From Candidatus Iainarchaeum sp. (GTDB lineage Archaea; Iainarchaeota; Iainarchaeia; JAGGVJ01), in NCBI GenBank assembly GCA_021158055.1, contig JAGGVJ010000011.1, forward strand, positions 1 through 29,641: a DNA stretch of 29,641 nucleotides, written 5' to 3'. Shown one piece after another: positions 18,155-25,962 of this stretch. Position 1 is the stretch's first letter; each line of letters begins with the position of its first letter. Below the pieces are notes generated by a model. The model made no database searches, was not told where the DNA came from, and worked only from the letters and a program-made list of their open reading frames with translations. The translations under genes and the position numbers were made by a program.

Positions 18155-18210
18155 CTGAAAAAACGACACCACTAAATAGTAACAACAGGCGCAAAACAGC
18201 GTTTTTTCAG
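18155..18210. repeat. 11-bp perfect inverted repeat between coiled-coil gene and pilin gene
   Basis: CTGAAAAAACG (18155-18165) and CGTTTTTTCAG (18200-18210) are perfect reverse complements separated by 34 nt. For minus-strand transcripts this could be the terminator of the coiled-coil gene, because CTTTTT follows. Alternatively it could be a two-site operator just upstream of the pilin TATA box. Confidence 0.5.
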
Positions 18211-18281
18211 GAATAATTATATATAATATATGATATAAAACTAATTTCCAAGCAAAATTCAATCAAAAAATCAAGCCGGTT

Positions 18282-20579
18282 TCAAAGCCGTTTAATGTTC
18301 ATTTGCTTGCCGGCAAGCTTGTGGAAAAACGAGTCCTTTTCTATTTTTGCCAAAACATCTTTTCTTCCGACAATGGAACGAACCGCTTTCTTTGCAACAG
18401 GAACCGAAACATTGGCAGAAGACGCAATCTTTTTTACAGAACACACGTCGCCGCTCTTCAACGCCTTGATCATTGAATAAACCCGATTGTACTCTTTTTC
18501 AGAAACCCCGCCGAACTTTGCTGAAGAATCCGCTTTTTTTATAGATGCCTCGGCTTCCTTAAGATGCGAACTGCTCTTTTTTTCCTCAAAATGCTTTTTC
18601 ACTTTCTCTGCCTTTTCCTCAACCCTCAAAACATGCGACGCAATCCTGCCGGCTTCGCTGCCTGAAAGCTTCTTCTTGTTTCCGTCAATTTTTGCCAGCA
18701 TTTTTTCAATCTGGGGCTTTGACTTGCCGATGATTTCCGGGTGAGACGCCTTTTCAACTGACTTAATCGAATCCTTGATCTCATCAAGCTGCCTTGAAAC
18801 ATTTGCCTTCACGGACTTTGCTTCAACGGCCTGTTTCCTGACCCCCAGAAGCTGTGCTTTAAGGCTGCTCAGCGAATCCGCAAAACCGGTCGAAACTTTA
18901 GTGGAGCCCGACTCAAGCGAAACCTGTTCTTTTCTCAGTTTCAGCTTCGCGTCATCAATGTGCTTGCCGGTCTTGCTTCCTGCGCCGACAGTTGAAATCT
19001 GGTTCTTGAGGCTCCTGACTGCCTTTCTTGCCTCGTCCAGATCATGCTTTGAAACAACCGCCTTTGAAGACCCGAGATGCGACTCCATTTCAGAAAACCT
19101 TTTCTCGACTTCTTTCAGGTGGCCGGCTATCCTTGCAACCCGTGTATCCTCGCTTGACTCAAACGACTTAAAACCTGATTCAATGGACTCAAGCCTGGAC
19201 TTAAGCTCGCCCGACGAAAGCTGCCCGTGATAAACATCTGCTTCAATGTCCTTTAATTTCCCGAGAACCATCGAAACATTTTTTGAAAGGGCTTCCACTC
19301 CCTTTGAAGGCGAATCCCTTTTCATTGCCGACAAGTCCCTTGAAACACTGCCAAGCTCTTTTTTAATTGTATTTACCTGCGAATCGAAATAAACTGCCAA
19401 ATCCTTGTTGGACTTCACTGCCTGCTCTGTTGCATGAAGTTCTTTTGAAAGCTCGTCAAGGGCTTTTTTAATGTCCCTGGAATCACCCGAATCCCTGCCC
19501 TGTGCGGACAACGGCTTGAGCTTGAGGAAAATGTTGTCTTCAACACCGTTCATCTTTGACTCAAGCTTGTCAAAATGAGTTTCAAGCTCTTCTATCTCAT
19601 AAGCAAACATCTTTGACAGGTCGTCGCGGCTTTTCACCTGCTTTGAAAAAGAAGAAAACCTGTCAAGAAGAGCGCTAACCTGCGTCTTAAGAACATCAAA
19701 CTTTTCCACTGAAATGCCGCTTTTTTTAATTTGGCCCGAAAGCAAACCAAGTTCATTTTCAAACTTTTTCAGCTCGTTTGACACGCCGGCCTCGATTTCA
19801 CCGATGTTTTCAGACATCTTGGAATCCAGGTCGTCAAGTTTTAACTTGACTTCAACAAGGTCTCCCTGAAGAGACTCAGTCTTGTAGATTGACGGGATTA
19901 TCCCCTTCAGTTCAGTGTCAATTGACTCAAGCTTTGAATCCAGGCCGGAAACAGTTCTCCTCAACGCGTCCATTTTTGCCAGATGTTCCCCGGAATCACT
20001 TTCCTCAAACAAGGCCTTTTCAACAGAACTTATTTCTTCGTGAGTTTTTGCAATGGATTCTTTAATGGAAGCCATTTCAGAATCAAGCTTGTCAAAATTC
20101 AAAATACCCTTGAATTCCTCGACTTCAGAAGCAATCTTTTCAATGCCCTCGCCTTCTGATTCAAGGAAAGTGATCATCTTGTCAAGCTTTTTATCTATCG
20201 CCCTGACCGTGTCAGCAGAAGACGAACCAACGGAGTTGTCAAGTTTCCCGAGGCGTTCAAGGACTTCAACCTGCGACCTTGCGACTGCTTCAATCAGCTC
20301 TGTTGTGTCAGTGTCCTCGCTCATTGAATCAGCAGCATCCAAAAGCAGGTTCATCAAGTAATCGATTTTCTCAGACAATTCCTTGTTTTCTGAAATATTT
20401 TCATTAAGCAGTGACACGGCGTCAGAAAGATTGCTCTTTGTTTGCTGCTCGCGCAAAAGCGACTTTATTTCAGAAGCCGACTCGCTGTTTTTTACTTTCT
20501 CAAACTCCTTGAGTTTTTCCCGCAGCTTGTCTCTCCTCGACTTTCCCAATTTTGACTCAGTAACAGTTTTAGTACTCAA
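18282..20579 (-). CDS. Long coiled-coil protein with probable C-terminal winged-helix domain (765 aa)
   Basis: I do not recognise a named family. The start is TTG at 20579, with GGTG six bases upstream, because no ATG occurs until about residue 75. There is no signal peptide or membrane helix, so it is cytoplasmic. Residues 1-680 are almost entirely Lys/Glu/Ser/Leu-rich heptads, with breaks near 120, 360 and 550. This is long enough for a rod of tens of nanometres. No Walker motifs are present, so it is not an SMC or Rad50. Residues about 690-765 form a compact domain with a helix-turn-helix look (CSVKKIASSANVSVPVAKKA, then IVGRKDVL and a basic end). The gene sits between pilin genes and an archaeosortase. 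A role in scaffolding the pilus or linking envelope and chromosome is speculative. A 15-bp tandem repeat lies in its leader. Confidence 0.75.
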   Translation of the reverse strand: MSTKTVTESKLGKSRRDKLREKLKEFEKVKNSESASEIKSLLREQQTKSNLSDAVSLLNENISENKELSEKIDYLMNLLLDAADSMSEDTDTTELIEAVARSQVEVLERLGKLDNSVGSSSADTVRAIDKKLDKMITFLESEGEGIEKIASEVEEFKGILNFDKLDSEMASIKESIAKTHEEISSVEKALFEESDSGEHLAKMDALRRTVSGLDSKLESIDTELKGIIPSIYKTESLQGDLVEVKLKLDDLDSKMSENIGEIEAGVSNELKKFENELGLLSGQIKKSGISVEKFDVLKTQVSALLDRFSSFSKQVKSRDDLSKMFAYEIEELETHFDKLESKMNGVEDNIFLKLKPLSAQGRDSGDSRDIKKALDELSKELHATEQAVKSNKDLAVYFDSQVNTIKKELGSVSRDLSAMKRDSPSKGVEALSKNVSMVLGKLKDIEADVYHGQLSSGELKSRLESIESGFKSFESSEDTRVARIAGHLKEVEKRFSEMESHLGSSKAVVSKHDLDEARKAVRSLKNQISTVGAGSKTGKHIDDAKLKLRKEQVSLESGSTKVSTGFADSLSSLKAQLLGVRKQAVEAKSVKANVSRQLDEIKDSIKSVEKASHPEIIGKSKPQIEKMLAKIDGNKKKLSGSEAGRIASHVLRVEEKAEKVKKHFEEKKSSSHLKEAEASIKKADSSAKFGGVSEKEYNRVYSMIKALKSGDVCSVKKIASSANVSVPVAKKAVRSIVGRKDVLAKIEKDSFFHKLAGKQMNIKRL

Positions 20580-20591
20580 TAAAACACCAGT

Positions 20592-20621
20592 TCAAATTAA
20601 AGTAAATCAAATTAAAGTAAA
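20592..20621 (-). repeat. 15-bp tandem repeat in the leader of the coiled-coil gene
   Basis: TCAAATTAAAGTAAA (plus strand) occurs twice in perfect tandem. A partial third copy (TAAAATAAAGTAAA) lies at about 20636-20649. The repeats lie between the TATA box and the TTG start. A related TTAAAGTAAA occurs in the leader of the giant exoprotein gene (about 73-82). Confidence 0.7.
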
Positions 20622-20653
20622 TACATTACCCAAACTAAAATAAAGTAAATGCC

Positions 20654-20661
20654 TTTATAAA
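20654..20661 (-). promoter_or_regulatory. TATA box of the coiled-coil gene
   Basis: TTTATAAA on the minus strand predicts a start near 20632 and a leader of about 50 nt. The leader contains the tandem repeat and a GGTG ribosome site before the TTG start. Confidence 0.5.
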
Positions 20662-20755
20662 TTATTTGCTTTTTTCAAACTAAAAACAATGCAAAGAACA
20701 CAAAAACCAGAAAAAATGTAACTACTTGAAAGTGGTTAACTGCCTGTTTGCTGGT

Positions 20756-21523
20756 TCACTCAATATTCGTCTCACCATTGTCCGGCATACGGGTCCAAAA
20801 AAACCATATGCCAAGGGACACAAGTATCATGCCTTCCCGCCAGATAAATATGTGGAAAAGGTCAAATACCCAGTAACCAATGTCGTGGACACCCATCATT
20901 ATTGTGGTAATTCTGACTACATTTGCAAAGTAAATCAGCGGAACACCAATCAGAAGGCCAAAAAGTTTTTTTCTAAAGCCTGCAAACGGATACCCGACGA
21001 TTAAACCGATCACCGCAAGAATGCTTATGTAGCCAACGCATTCCCTTACTATCGAGCTTCTGAAAACTGCCTGGTTTTCGTTAGAGTCCCTGAATTCCAT
21101 TACTATTGTGGGGCCCTCTTCCCCCCATTTTACATCGCTTTCCTCAAGCGCGTTGACAATGGCAGCCCTGGACTCGTCAGTGTACGCCAGAACAGCAATA
21201 AACACATCGCCGTTCTTTTGAATCAAGGGGTCTTCGCTTGCCGAAAGGGCAATTACTTTTGACACCGCTCCGTTTGAAAAATCTTTCTTCTCAAACTCGA
21301 CAATCAGATTCTTGTCTTCAAAAGTTGAAGGATAGCCGACCATGTTAAGCAGCAAAGTCGAATGAACTGACACAAGCTCTCTTACCTGGGGTATGTCCAG
21401 CTGGGAATTGGAAATAAAAAACACGACAGCTCCGAAAAAAGCCATCACCACCAAAAAAGAAAGCACATTTAGCAAAAATTTATCTTTTTTTTCAAGCCTC
21501 AAGTCAACCAAAAAAACACCCAT
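20756..21523 (-). CDS. Exosortase/archaeosortase-family transpeptidase
   Basis: Enzymes of this family are membrane cysteine proteases. They cleave a C-terminal sorting signal from exported proteins and join the protein to a lipid or another anchor. Numbered from an upstream TTG (21529), the three family hallmarks are present: Cys164 in VRECVGY, Arg206 in NVVRI and His226 in DLFHIF. All lie in or next to the C-terminal hydrophobic helices. One N-terminal helix (about 21-40) is followed by a roughly 120-residue soluble segment and then three or four helices, so this is a short family form. The start is uncertain: TTG 21529, ATG 21523, or TTG 21511, which has GGTG at good spacing. A TATA-like GTTAATATACG at 21558-21549 fits all three. 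No PGF-CTERM-like substrate tail is encoded in this window. Confidence 0.85.
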   Translation of the reverse strand: MGVFLVDLRLEKKDKFLLNVLSFLVVMAFFGAVVFFISNSQLDIPQVRELVSVHSTLLLNMVGYPSTFEDKNLIVEFEKKDFSNGAVSKVIALSASEDPLIQKNGDVFIAVLAYTDESRAAIVNALEESDVKWGEEGPTIVMEFRDSNENQAVFRSSIVRECVGYISILAVIGLIVGYPFAGFRKKLFGLLIGVPLIYFANVVRITTIMMGVHDIGYWVFDLFHIFIWREGMILVSLGIWFFWTRMPDNGETNIE

Positions 21524-21622
21524 CCACAAAAAAAATAATAATGTAATCGTATATTAACATTGCGACTGAACCAAACCCCAAAGTAACTGCAACACCTCAA
21601 CAAATCCGCTGCAACAACAAAC

Positions 21623-21648
21623 TGCTGCAACCTTATGCTGCAACCTTA
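21623..21648 (+). repeat. 13-bp tandem repeat upstream of the pilus promoter
   Basis: TGCTGCAACCTTA occurs twice in perfect tandem, with a degenerate copy (CGCTGCAACAACA) at about 21607. The pair ends 20 bp before the TATA element at 21669, a usual place for an activator site in archaea. CTGCAAC-like words recur after the operon (about 27235-27310). Confidence 0.75.
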
Positions 21649-21668
21649 TTTTAGTTCCTGTATGAAAA

Positions 21669-21680
21669 TGTATATATACA
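21669..21680 (+). promoter_or_regulatory. Palindromic TATA element of the pilus operon
   Basis: TGTATATATACA is a perfect 12-bp palindrome of TATA type. It predicts a start near 21700 and a leader of about 80 nt before the pilin gene at 21781. Confidence 0.55.
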
Positions 21681-21780
21681 AACATCCATTTAGTTCATTC
21701 AGACTTGCGGCACCATACAAAAATACAACACAAAAAAATCATTAATCAACAGGGAAAAACCACTTCAAAAGGGAATCAAC

Positions 21781-22647
21781 ATGTTTTGCAGGAAAAGAAA
21801 AACTGTCTTAAGAGGGCTTTCAAACATAATATCATTTACTTTGCTGGTCTTCATTGCAGTGGTGCTTGTCGCAGGAATTTACGCATGGTCAAACAATCTT
21901 CTGACAACATACACGTCAAAACTTGACAGGGAAAGCACAGACACATACAAATCACTCCAGTCATCCATTACGCTGTCCCTTCCGGCATACGCGCGCGAAA
22001 ACAAACCCTACTACGCAGTGGCATACAACAACGGCAACTTCGGAGTCAAAAAACTGCGCGCAACACTCTACAAAAACTCCGGGGGAACAGAAACACCCAC
22101 AATACTTGACGAAAACCACACCGTCGCAACCACACTGAACACAGGGAAAACCGTGCTTCTGAAATTTGACTCCTACAAGCCAAAACAAGGCGACCAACTG
22201 GTTCTCTGGAGCGCAGAATACATGGCAAGGCAAACTTACAAAAGCGACATTGAATTCGTGCTTGCGTCCGGAAACGAACAAAGCACGCCGTCAAAAACAG
22301 ATGTTGACAGCGTTGATTCAAACAAGTTGGCTCTTTCAAACAACTCAAACTGCGTGGCAGCAAACACATTCGAATGGGACCTTGGAACAACAGAACCGAA
22401 AATTGACAGCATTTTCCTTGACGCGTACCTTGACGTGAACGCTTCAAGCACCATTGAAATACGCGACCAAAACGATGTGCTTGTCGAAACAGACACAGTG
22501 CAAACCCAAACCTCAGCCCACTACACTTACAACATTTCAGGCGCAGACACCTCAACACCCGCGACTTTCAAGATATGCATAAAAGAAACAAGCGGAAACC
22601 AGTTAAACATTAATTACTTAAAACCGGTGGTCATCTATGAACAGTAA
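21781..22647 (+). CDS. Pilin-like/archaellin-like surface protein, 288 aa
   Basis: The N-terminus RKTVLRGLSNIISFTLLVFIAV has a class III prepilin form: charged segment, Gly, then a hydrophobic helix. Cleavage is expected after LRG. It continues into AGIYAWSNNLL. The remaining 240 residues are soluble, rich in Ser, Thr and Asn, and carry several N-x-S/T sites. The segment 60-130 (YYAVAYNNGNFGVKKLRATLY) resembles the Ig-like fold of pilin-associated proteins. It is the first gene of the pilus operon, with AAGGGAA as ribosome site. It overlaps the next gene by 11 nt, so the two products are probably made in similar amounts. It is larger than the two minus-strand pilins, so it may be a minor or tip subunit. 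Confidence 0.8.
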   Translation: MFCRKRKTVLRGLSNIISFTLLVFIAVVLVAGIYAWSNNLLTTYTSKLDRESTDTYKSLQSSITLSLPAYARENKPYYAVAYNNGNFGVKKLRATLYKNSGGTETPTILDENHTVATTLNTGKTVLLKFDSYKPKQGDQLVLWSAEYMARQTYKSDIEFVLASGNEQSTPSKTDVDSVDSNKLALSNNSNCVAANTFEWDLGTTEPKIDSIFLDAYLDVNASSTIEIRDQNDVLVETDTVQTQTSAHYTYNISGADTSTPATFKICIKETSGNQLNINYLKPVVIYEQ

Positions 22648-23110
22648 AAAAAGCCGGAGCAAAGCCCTTTTCGGTAAAAGGGGACAGTCGCAAATGATTG
22701 CCTTTCCAATCCTGTTCGCAATACTTTTGGTCACGTGGGTTCTTTTAACTTACAGCTTTTACGACTCCTCAAACAACTCCCAAAAAGCACTAAACGAGCT
22801 CAACGACCGCCACAGGATCGAAATCCATTCCTCGTTTTCAGCCGAAAACCTGCCAGGTCCGACCAGTTCAGGCGGGCATGTAAAAAACAGCGGGGAAATC
22901 ACTTTCACAAACACAAACGCAATACTCGTGCCGTTCGACGGCTCAAATTCAACTCACTCAAAAAACCTTGGAAGGATAATCCCGAAACAAACAAAAGCAG
23001 TGTCTTTTGACCCTGCAACCATAACTTACGGAGACATTGTAATTCTCAGGTCAGTGCAAACGCACCTCGTGTCAAACATCCTGCCGCTTGAAAACAAAGC
23101 AAGCGGGTGA
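22637..23110 (+). CDS. Pilin-like protein, 157 aa
   Basis: The prepilin-type N-terminus FGKRGQSQMIAFPILFAILL suggests cleavage after KRG. The hydrophobic helix runs on to VTWVLLTYSFY. The head of about 110 residues has the beta pattern GEITFTNTNAILVPFDG, with no cysteines. The ATG overlaps the preceding pilin gene, whose 3' end supplies a GGTGG ribosome site. The 156-nt gap to the ATPase gene contains a further promoter. It probably assembles with the 288-residue partner as a minor component; the family is not identified more closely. Confidence 0.8.
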   Translation: MNSKKSRSKALFGKRGQSQMIAFPILFAILLVTWVLLTYSFYDSSNNSQKALNELNDRHRIEIHSSFSAENLPGPTSSGGHVKNSGEITFTNTNAILVPFDGSNSTHSKNLGRIIPKQTKAVSFDPATITYGDIVILRSVQTHLVSNILPLENKASG

Positions 23111-23224
23111 AAATAACGTTAAACGGATAACCTAAAAAATAACCTGAACTTTTATTCAGGAACAAAAGATGAAACAGATAGAAACAGGTCAACAGATAAT
23201 GTTTTTTTCAAAAAACAAAAAACA

Positions 23225-23232
23225 TTTATAAA
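23225..23232 (+). promoter_or_regulatory. Internal promoter before the pilus ATPase gene
   Basis: TTTATAAA predicts a start near 23254. This lies after the upstream ATG (23237) and 13 nt before the ATG at 23267. It supports the later start and allows the motor genes to be expressed apart from the pilins. Confidence 0.5.
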
Positions 23233-23266
23233 CAACATGAAACTTTCAATAATTCAGGGCGAGATT

Positions 23267-25108
23267 ATGTCAAAAAAAACAATTTCACTAACGCAGACTA
23301 AAAAAAAACAGCCGGCCAAACAAAGATACGCATCCAAAACCGAAAAATCAGGTGTTAGAAGAAAGAAAAGACAAGAAAAACAAGCTGATCTAAAAATCGA
23401 AACCAAGGTAATACCTGAAAAAAACCTTGAATTCAAGTTATTTAATGAAGAAGCCCTTAAACTGCAGACACTGAACAAAACATCAACAATCAATAAAACA
23501 GCAATCAAAATTAAAAAAACTGACCTTGCCAAAAACAAGGTAAAAGCAATAAAAGAAAAACACGCTGACAAAAAATTTCTTGGCTCGACCGACTCAAAGT
23601 TTTTGGAATCGCTTGAAAACAAAATGAAAGCAAACCTTGTGGAAATCGAAAACTACGAAGTGCTCAAAGACACAGTGACAGTCAAAATAGTCAGCGAAGA
23701 AGGAAACTTTTATTACCTCATAAAAGAACCGCCTCTTTCAAAAAGCGAAACTGCATTGCTTGAACTGTTAAAAGAGTCGATAATACAGCTCTCGGAAGGC
23801 ACAAAGCAGCCGATCAACCAGCAGATAGACCAGGCAACCAAACGGTTCATGATCCCCATTCCAAACGAATCCCTTGAAAAAATAAAATACTTCATAAGGC
23901 GCGATTTTCTCGGGTACGGAATCATTGACGCCATAATGCATGACCCGCAAATAGAAGACATCAGCTGCAACGGGACACAAAGCCAGATCTATGTGCATCA
24001 CAGAAAATACGGTTCAATTGAAACAAACATCGGCTTTGACGAGCTGGAACAACTGAAATCATACGTTGTAAGGCTCTCCCAACAGTGCAACAAATTCATC
24101 TCCTTTGCAGAACCGCTCATGGACGGGACCCTGCCTGACGGAAGCAGGGTGCAAAGCACCTACGGCGCAGGAATAACCGTAAACGGCCCGACTTTTTCAA
24201 TAAGGAAAATCACAAAAACACCGCTGACTCCGCTGGACCTTATCCGGTTCAAGACACTGAGCCCTGAAATGGTTGCTTATTTCTGGCTTGTCATTGAAAA
24301 CAAAATGAACATGCTGATAAGCGGGGGAACAGCAACAGGAAAAACCGCAATGCTTAACTCGCTTGCAATGTTCATCCCTGAAAACCTCAAGATAGTTTCA
24401 GTGGAAGACACTTCCGAACTGAACTTAATCCACAAAAACTGGATTCATTCAATCTCAAGGCCCGGTTACGGGCCGGCTGACGCACAAGGAAACCGCTACG
24501 GTGAAGTTTCTCTTTTTGACCTCGTGAAAGCATCTTTAAGGCAAAGGCCTGATTACCTGATAGTAGGTGAAGTCAGGGGACAGGAAGCATACACTCTTTT
24601 TCAGGGAATGGCAACAGGACACGCCGGACTCGGAACATTTCACGCAAAATCACTTGAGTCAATCATTGACAGGCTTACAATGCCCCCAATAAACCTGCCT
24701 TCTTCCCTGCTGGAACTCCTGGATGTCGTTGCAATCCAGACACTTGCGCCTGAATACGGAAACAACGCAAGAAGAAGCCAGAAAGTGCTTGAAATTGCAA
24801 AAATAAGTAAAACTCACGCTTATTCAAACACTGTTTTTGAATGGAAGCCTGCCAAAGACAACTACACAATAAACAAAAAAAGCCTGAATCTGGAAAAAAT
24901 CGCCCATCATCGCGGCATGACTTACCCGGAAATAAAAAAAGAACTCAAAAGGCGCGCGAAGTTCCTTAAAGCAATGTCTGATAAAAAAGTGGACTTTGAA
25001 AAGTTCAACACCCACTTGAGAAACTACAGGAGAGACCCTGAAAACACCCTGGACAGACTCAAGGGAAAGACCAACGCCCTAAAAAAAGTTAAAGGAAAGA
25101 TTAAATGA
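23267..25108 (+). CDS. Type IV pilus/archaellum-type secretion ATPase (ArlI/VirB11/TadA superfamily), 613 aa
   Basis: This is the cytoplasmic hexameric motor that powers filament assembly. The N-terminal extension (about 110 residues) is Lys-rich and unusual. The N-terminal domain (about 110-300) includes YGIIDAIMHDPQIEDISCNG and the arginine-rich DGTLPDGSRVQ segment. In the RecA-like domain I see Walker A GGTATGKTAM, the Asp box VEDTSELN, Walker B/Glu region LIVGEVRGQEAYTLFQ, and the His box ATGHAGLGTFHAKS. All catalytic motifs are intact. I prefer ATG 23267 over 23237 because of the TATA box at 23225. The stop overlaps the start of the next gene (ATGA), indicating translational coupling to the platform protein. 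No archaellum arlC-H genes are present, so an adhesive pilus is more likely than an archaellum. Confidence 0.95.
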   Translation: MSKKTISLTQTKKKQPAKQRYASKTEKSGVRRKKRQEKQADLKIETKVIPEKNLEFKLFNEEALKLQTLNKTSTINKTAIKIKKTDLAKNKVKAIKEKHADKKFLGSTDSKFLESLENKMKANLVEIENYEVLKDTVTVKIVSEEGNFYYLIKEPPLSKSETALLELLKESIIQLSEGTKQPINQQIDQATKRFMIPIPNESLEKIKYFIRRDFLGYGIIDAIMHDPQIEDISCNGTQSQIYVHHRKYGSIETNIGFDELEQLKSYVVRLSQQCNKFISFAEPLMDGTLPDGSRVQSTYGAGITVNGPTFSIRKITKTPLTPLDLIRFKTLSPEMVAYFWLVIENKMNMLISGGTATGKTAMLNSLAMFIPENLKIVSVEDTSELNLIHKNWIHSISRPGYGPADAQGNRYGEVSLFDLVKASLRQRPDYLIVGEVRGQEAYTLFQGMATGHAGLGTFHAKSLESIIDRLTMPPINLPSSLLELLDVVAIQTLAPEYGNNARRSQKVLEIAKISKTHAYSNTVFEWKPAKDNYTINKKSLNLEKIAHHRGMTYPEIKKELKRRAKFLKAMSDKKVDFEKFNTHLRNYRRDPENTLDRLKGKTNALKKVKGKIK

Positions 25109-25962
25109 AGTTCTTTCAACAATGCCATGCCCTGCTCAGGAAACCAAAAATAACTGCGTTTAGCGAACTCAACAAGCCGATATTTAAATCAAACATAGGT
25201 TCAACCCCCTACGAATTCAAGGCCGGGCTTGTGGTTATTCCCATACTGACTTTTATTTTCACTGCCGCAGTTTCAACCCTGATAGCCATCACAGTATTCA
25301 GTATCAAACCAGACATGATATTAGTACTTTTAATCTCCACTGTTTTTTTCCTTATCTCCTTTGTTTTTGTCTATTACTACCCTGAAGAAATAATTTCCAC
25401 AAGAAACAGGAAAATAAACAGCAACCTGCCGTACGCGCTAAACTACATGTCTGCGATAATTGACGCGGGAGTAACTCCCCTCGGTTCTTTCAAAACCCTT
25501 TCCGAACTAAGTTACGGCGAAGTAAGCATCGAGTCAAAAAAACTCGTGTCCGGCACAAACCTGGGCCAGGACATGATAACCGCAATGGATGAAAGAATAA
25601 ACTACTCGCCTTCAAAAAGATGGGCAGACATATTAAACTCGCTGAAAATATCTGTCCAGTCCGGGGGAAACATCCGCCAAATGCTCGCGCAAAAAGCACA
25701 GGGGGAGCAAAAAAACCTTAGTCTTGAAATAAGCAAATATCTTGTGAAAGTCGAGACAATAACAACATTTTACATCACATTATTTGTGCTTGTGCCTCTT
25801 TTGATTCTTTTGATGGCTGCAATATTCAATGTCATAAACAGTGCTCTTGACCTGGGCGGGGACATGACATTCACAATAACAGTCCTGATATTCTTTGTCT
25901 TGCCTGCCGCAAACATGATATTTTTCATCCTGCTCAGGACAAACAGGCCAGAGGTGTTTTAA
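25105..25962 (+). CDS. Pilus platform membrane protein 1 (TadC/ArlJ-type, T2SSF domain), 285 aa
   Basis: This is an inner membrane core protein on which the ATPase acts during pilin insertion. Two helices lie at about 45-105 (VIPILTFIFTAAVSTLIAI; LVLLISTVFFLISFVFVYYY). A cytoplasmic T2SSF domain at about 110-215 follows (LPYALNYMSAIIDAGVTPLG; ISVQSGGNIRQML). Two C-terminal helices lie at about 220-280. It is short, with one T2SSF domain. The start overlaps the ATPase stop by 4 nt and the stop touches the GTG start of the next platform gene. The tight packing suggests equal production of both platform proteins. Confidence 0.9.
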   Translation: MKFFQQCHALLRKPKITAFSELNKPIFKSNIGSTPYEFKAGLVVIPILTFIFTAAVSTLIAITVFSIKPDMILVLLISTVFFLISFVFVYYYPEEIISTRNRKINSNLPYALNYMSAIIDAGVTPLGSFKTLSELSYGEVSIESKKLVSGTNLGQDMITAMDERINYSPSKRWADILNSLKISVQSGGNIRQMLAQKAQGEQKNLSLEISKYLVKVETITTFYITLFVLVPLLILLMAAIFNVINSALDLGGDMTFTITVLIFFVLPAANMIFFILLRTNRPEVF

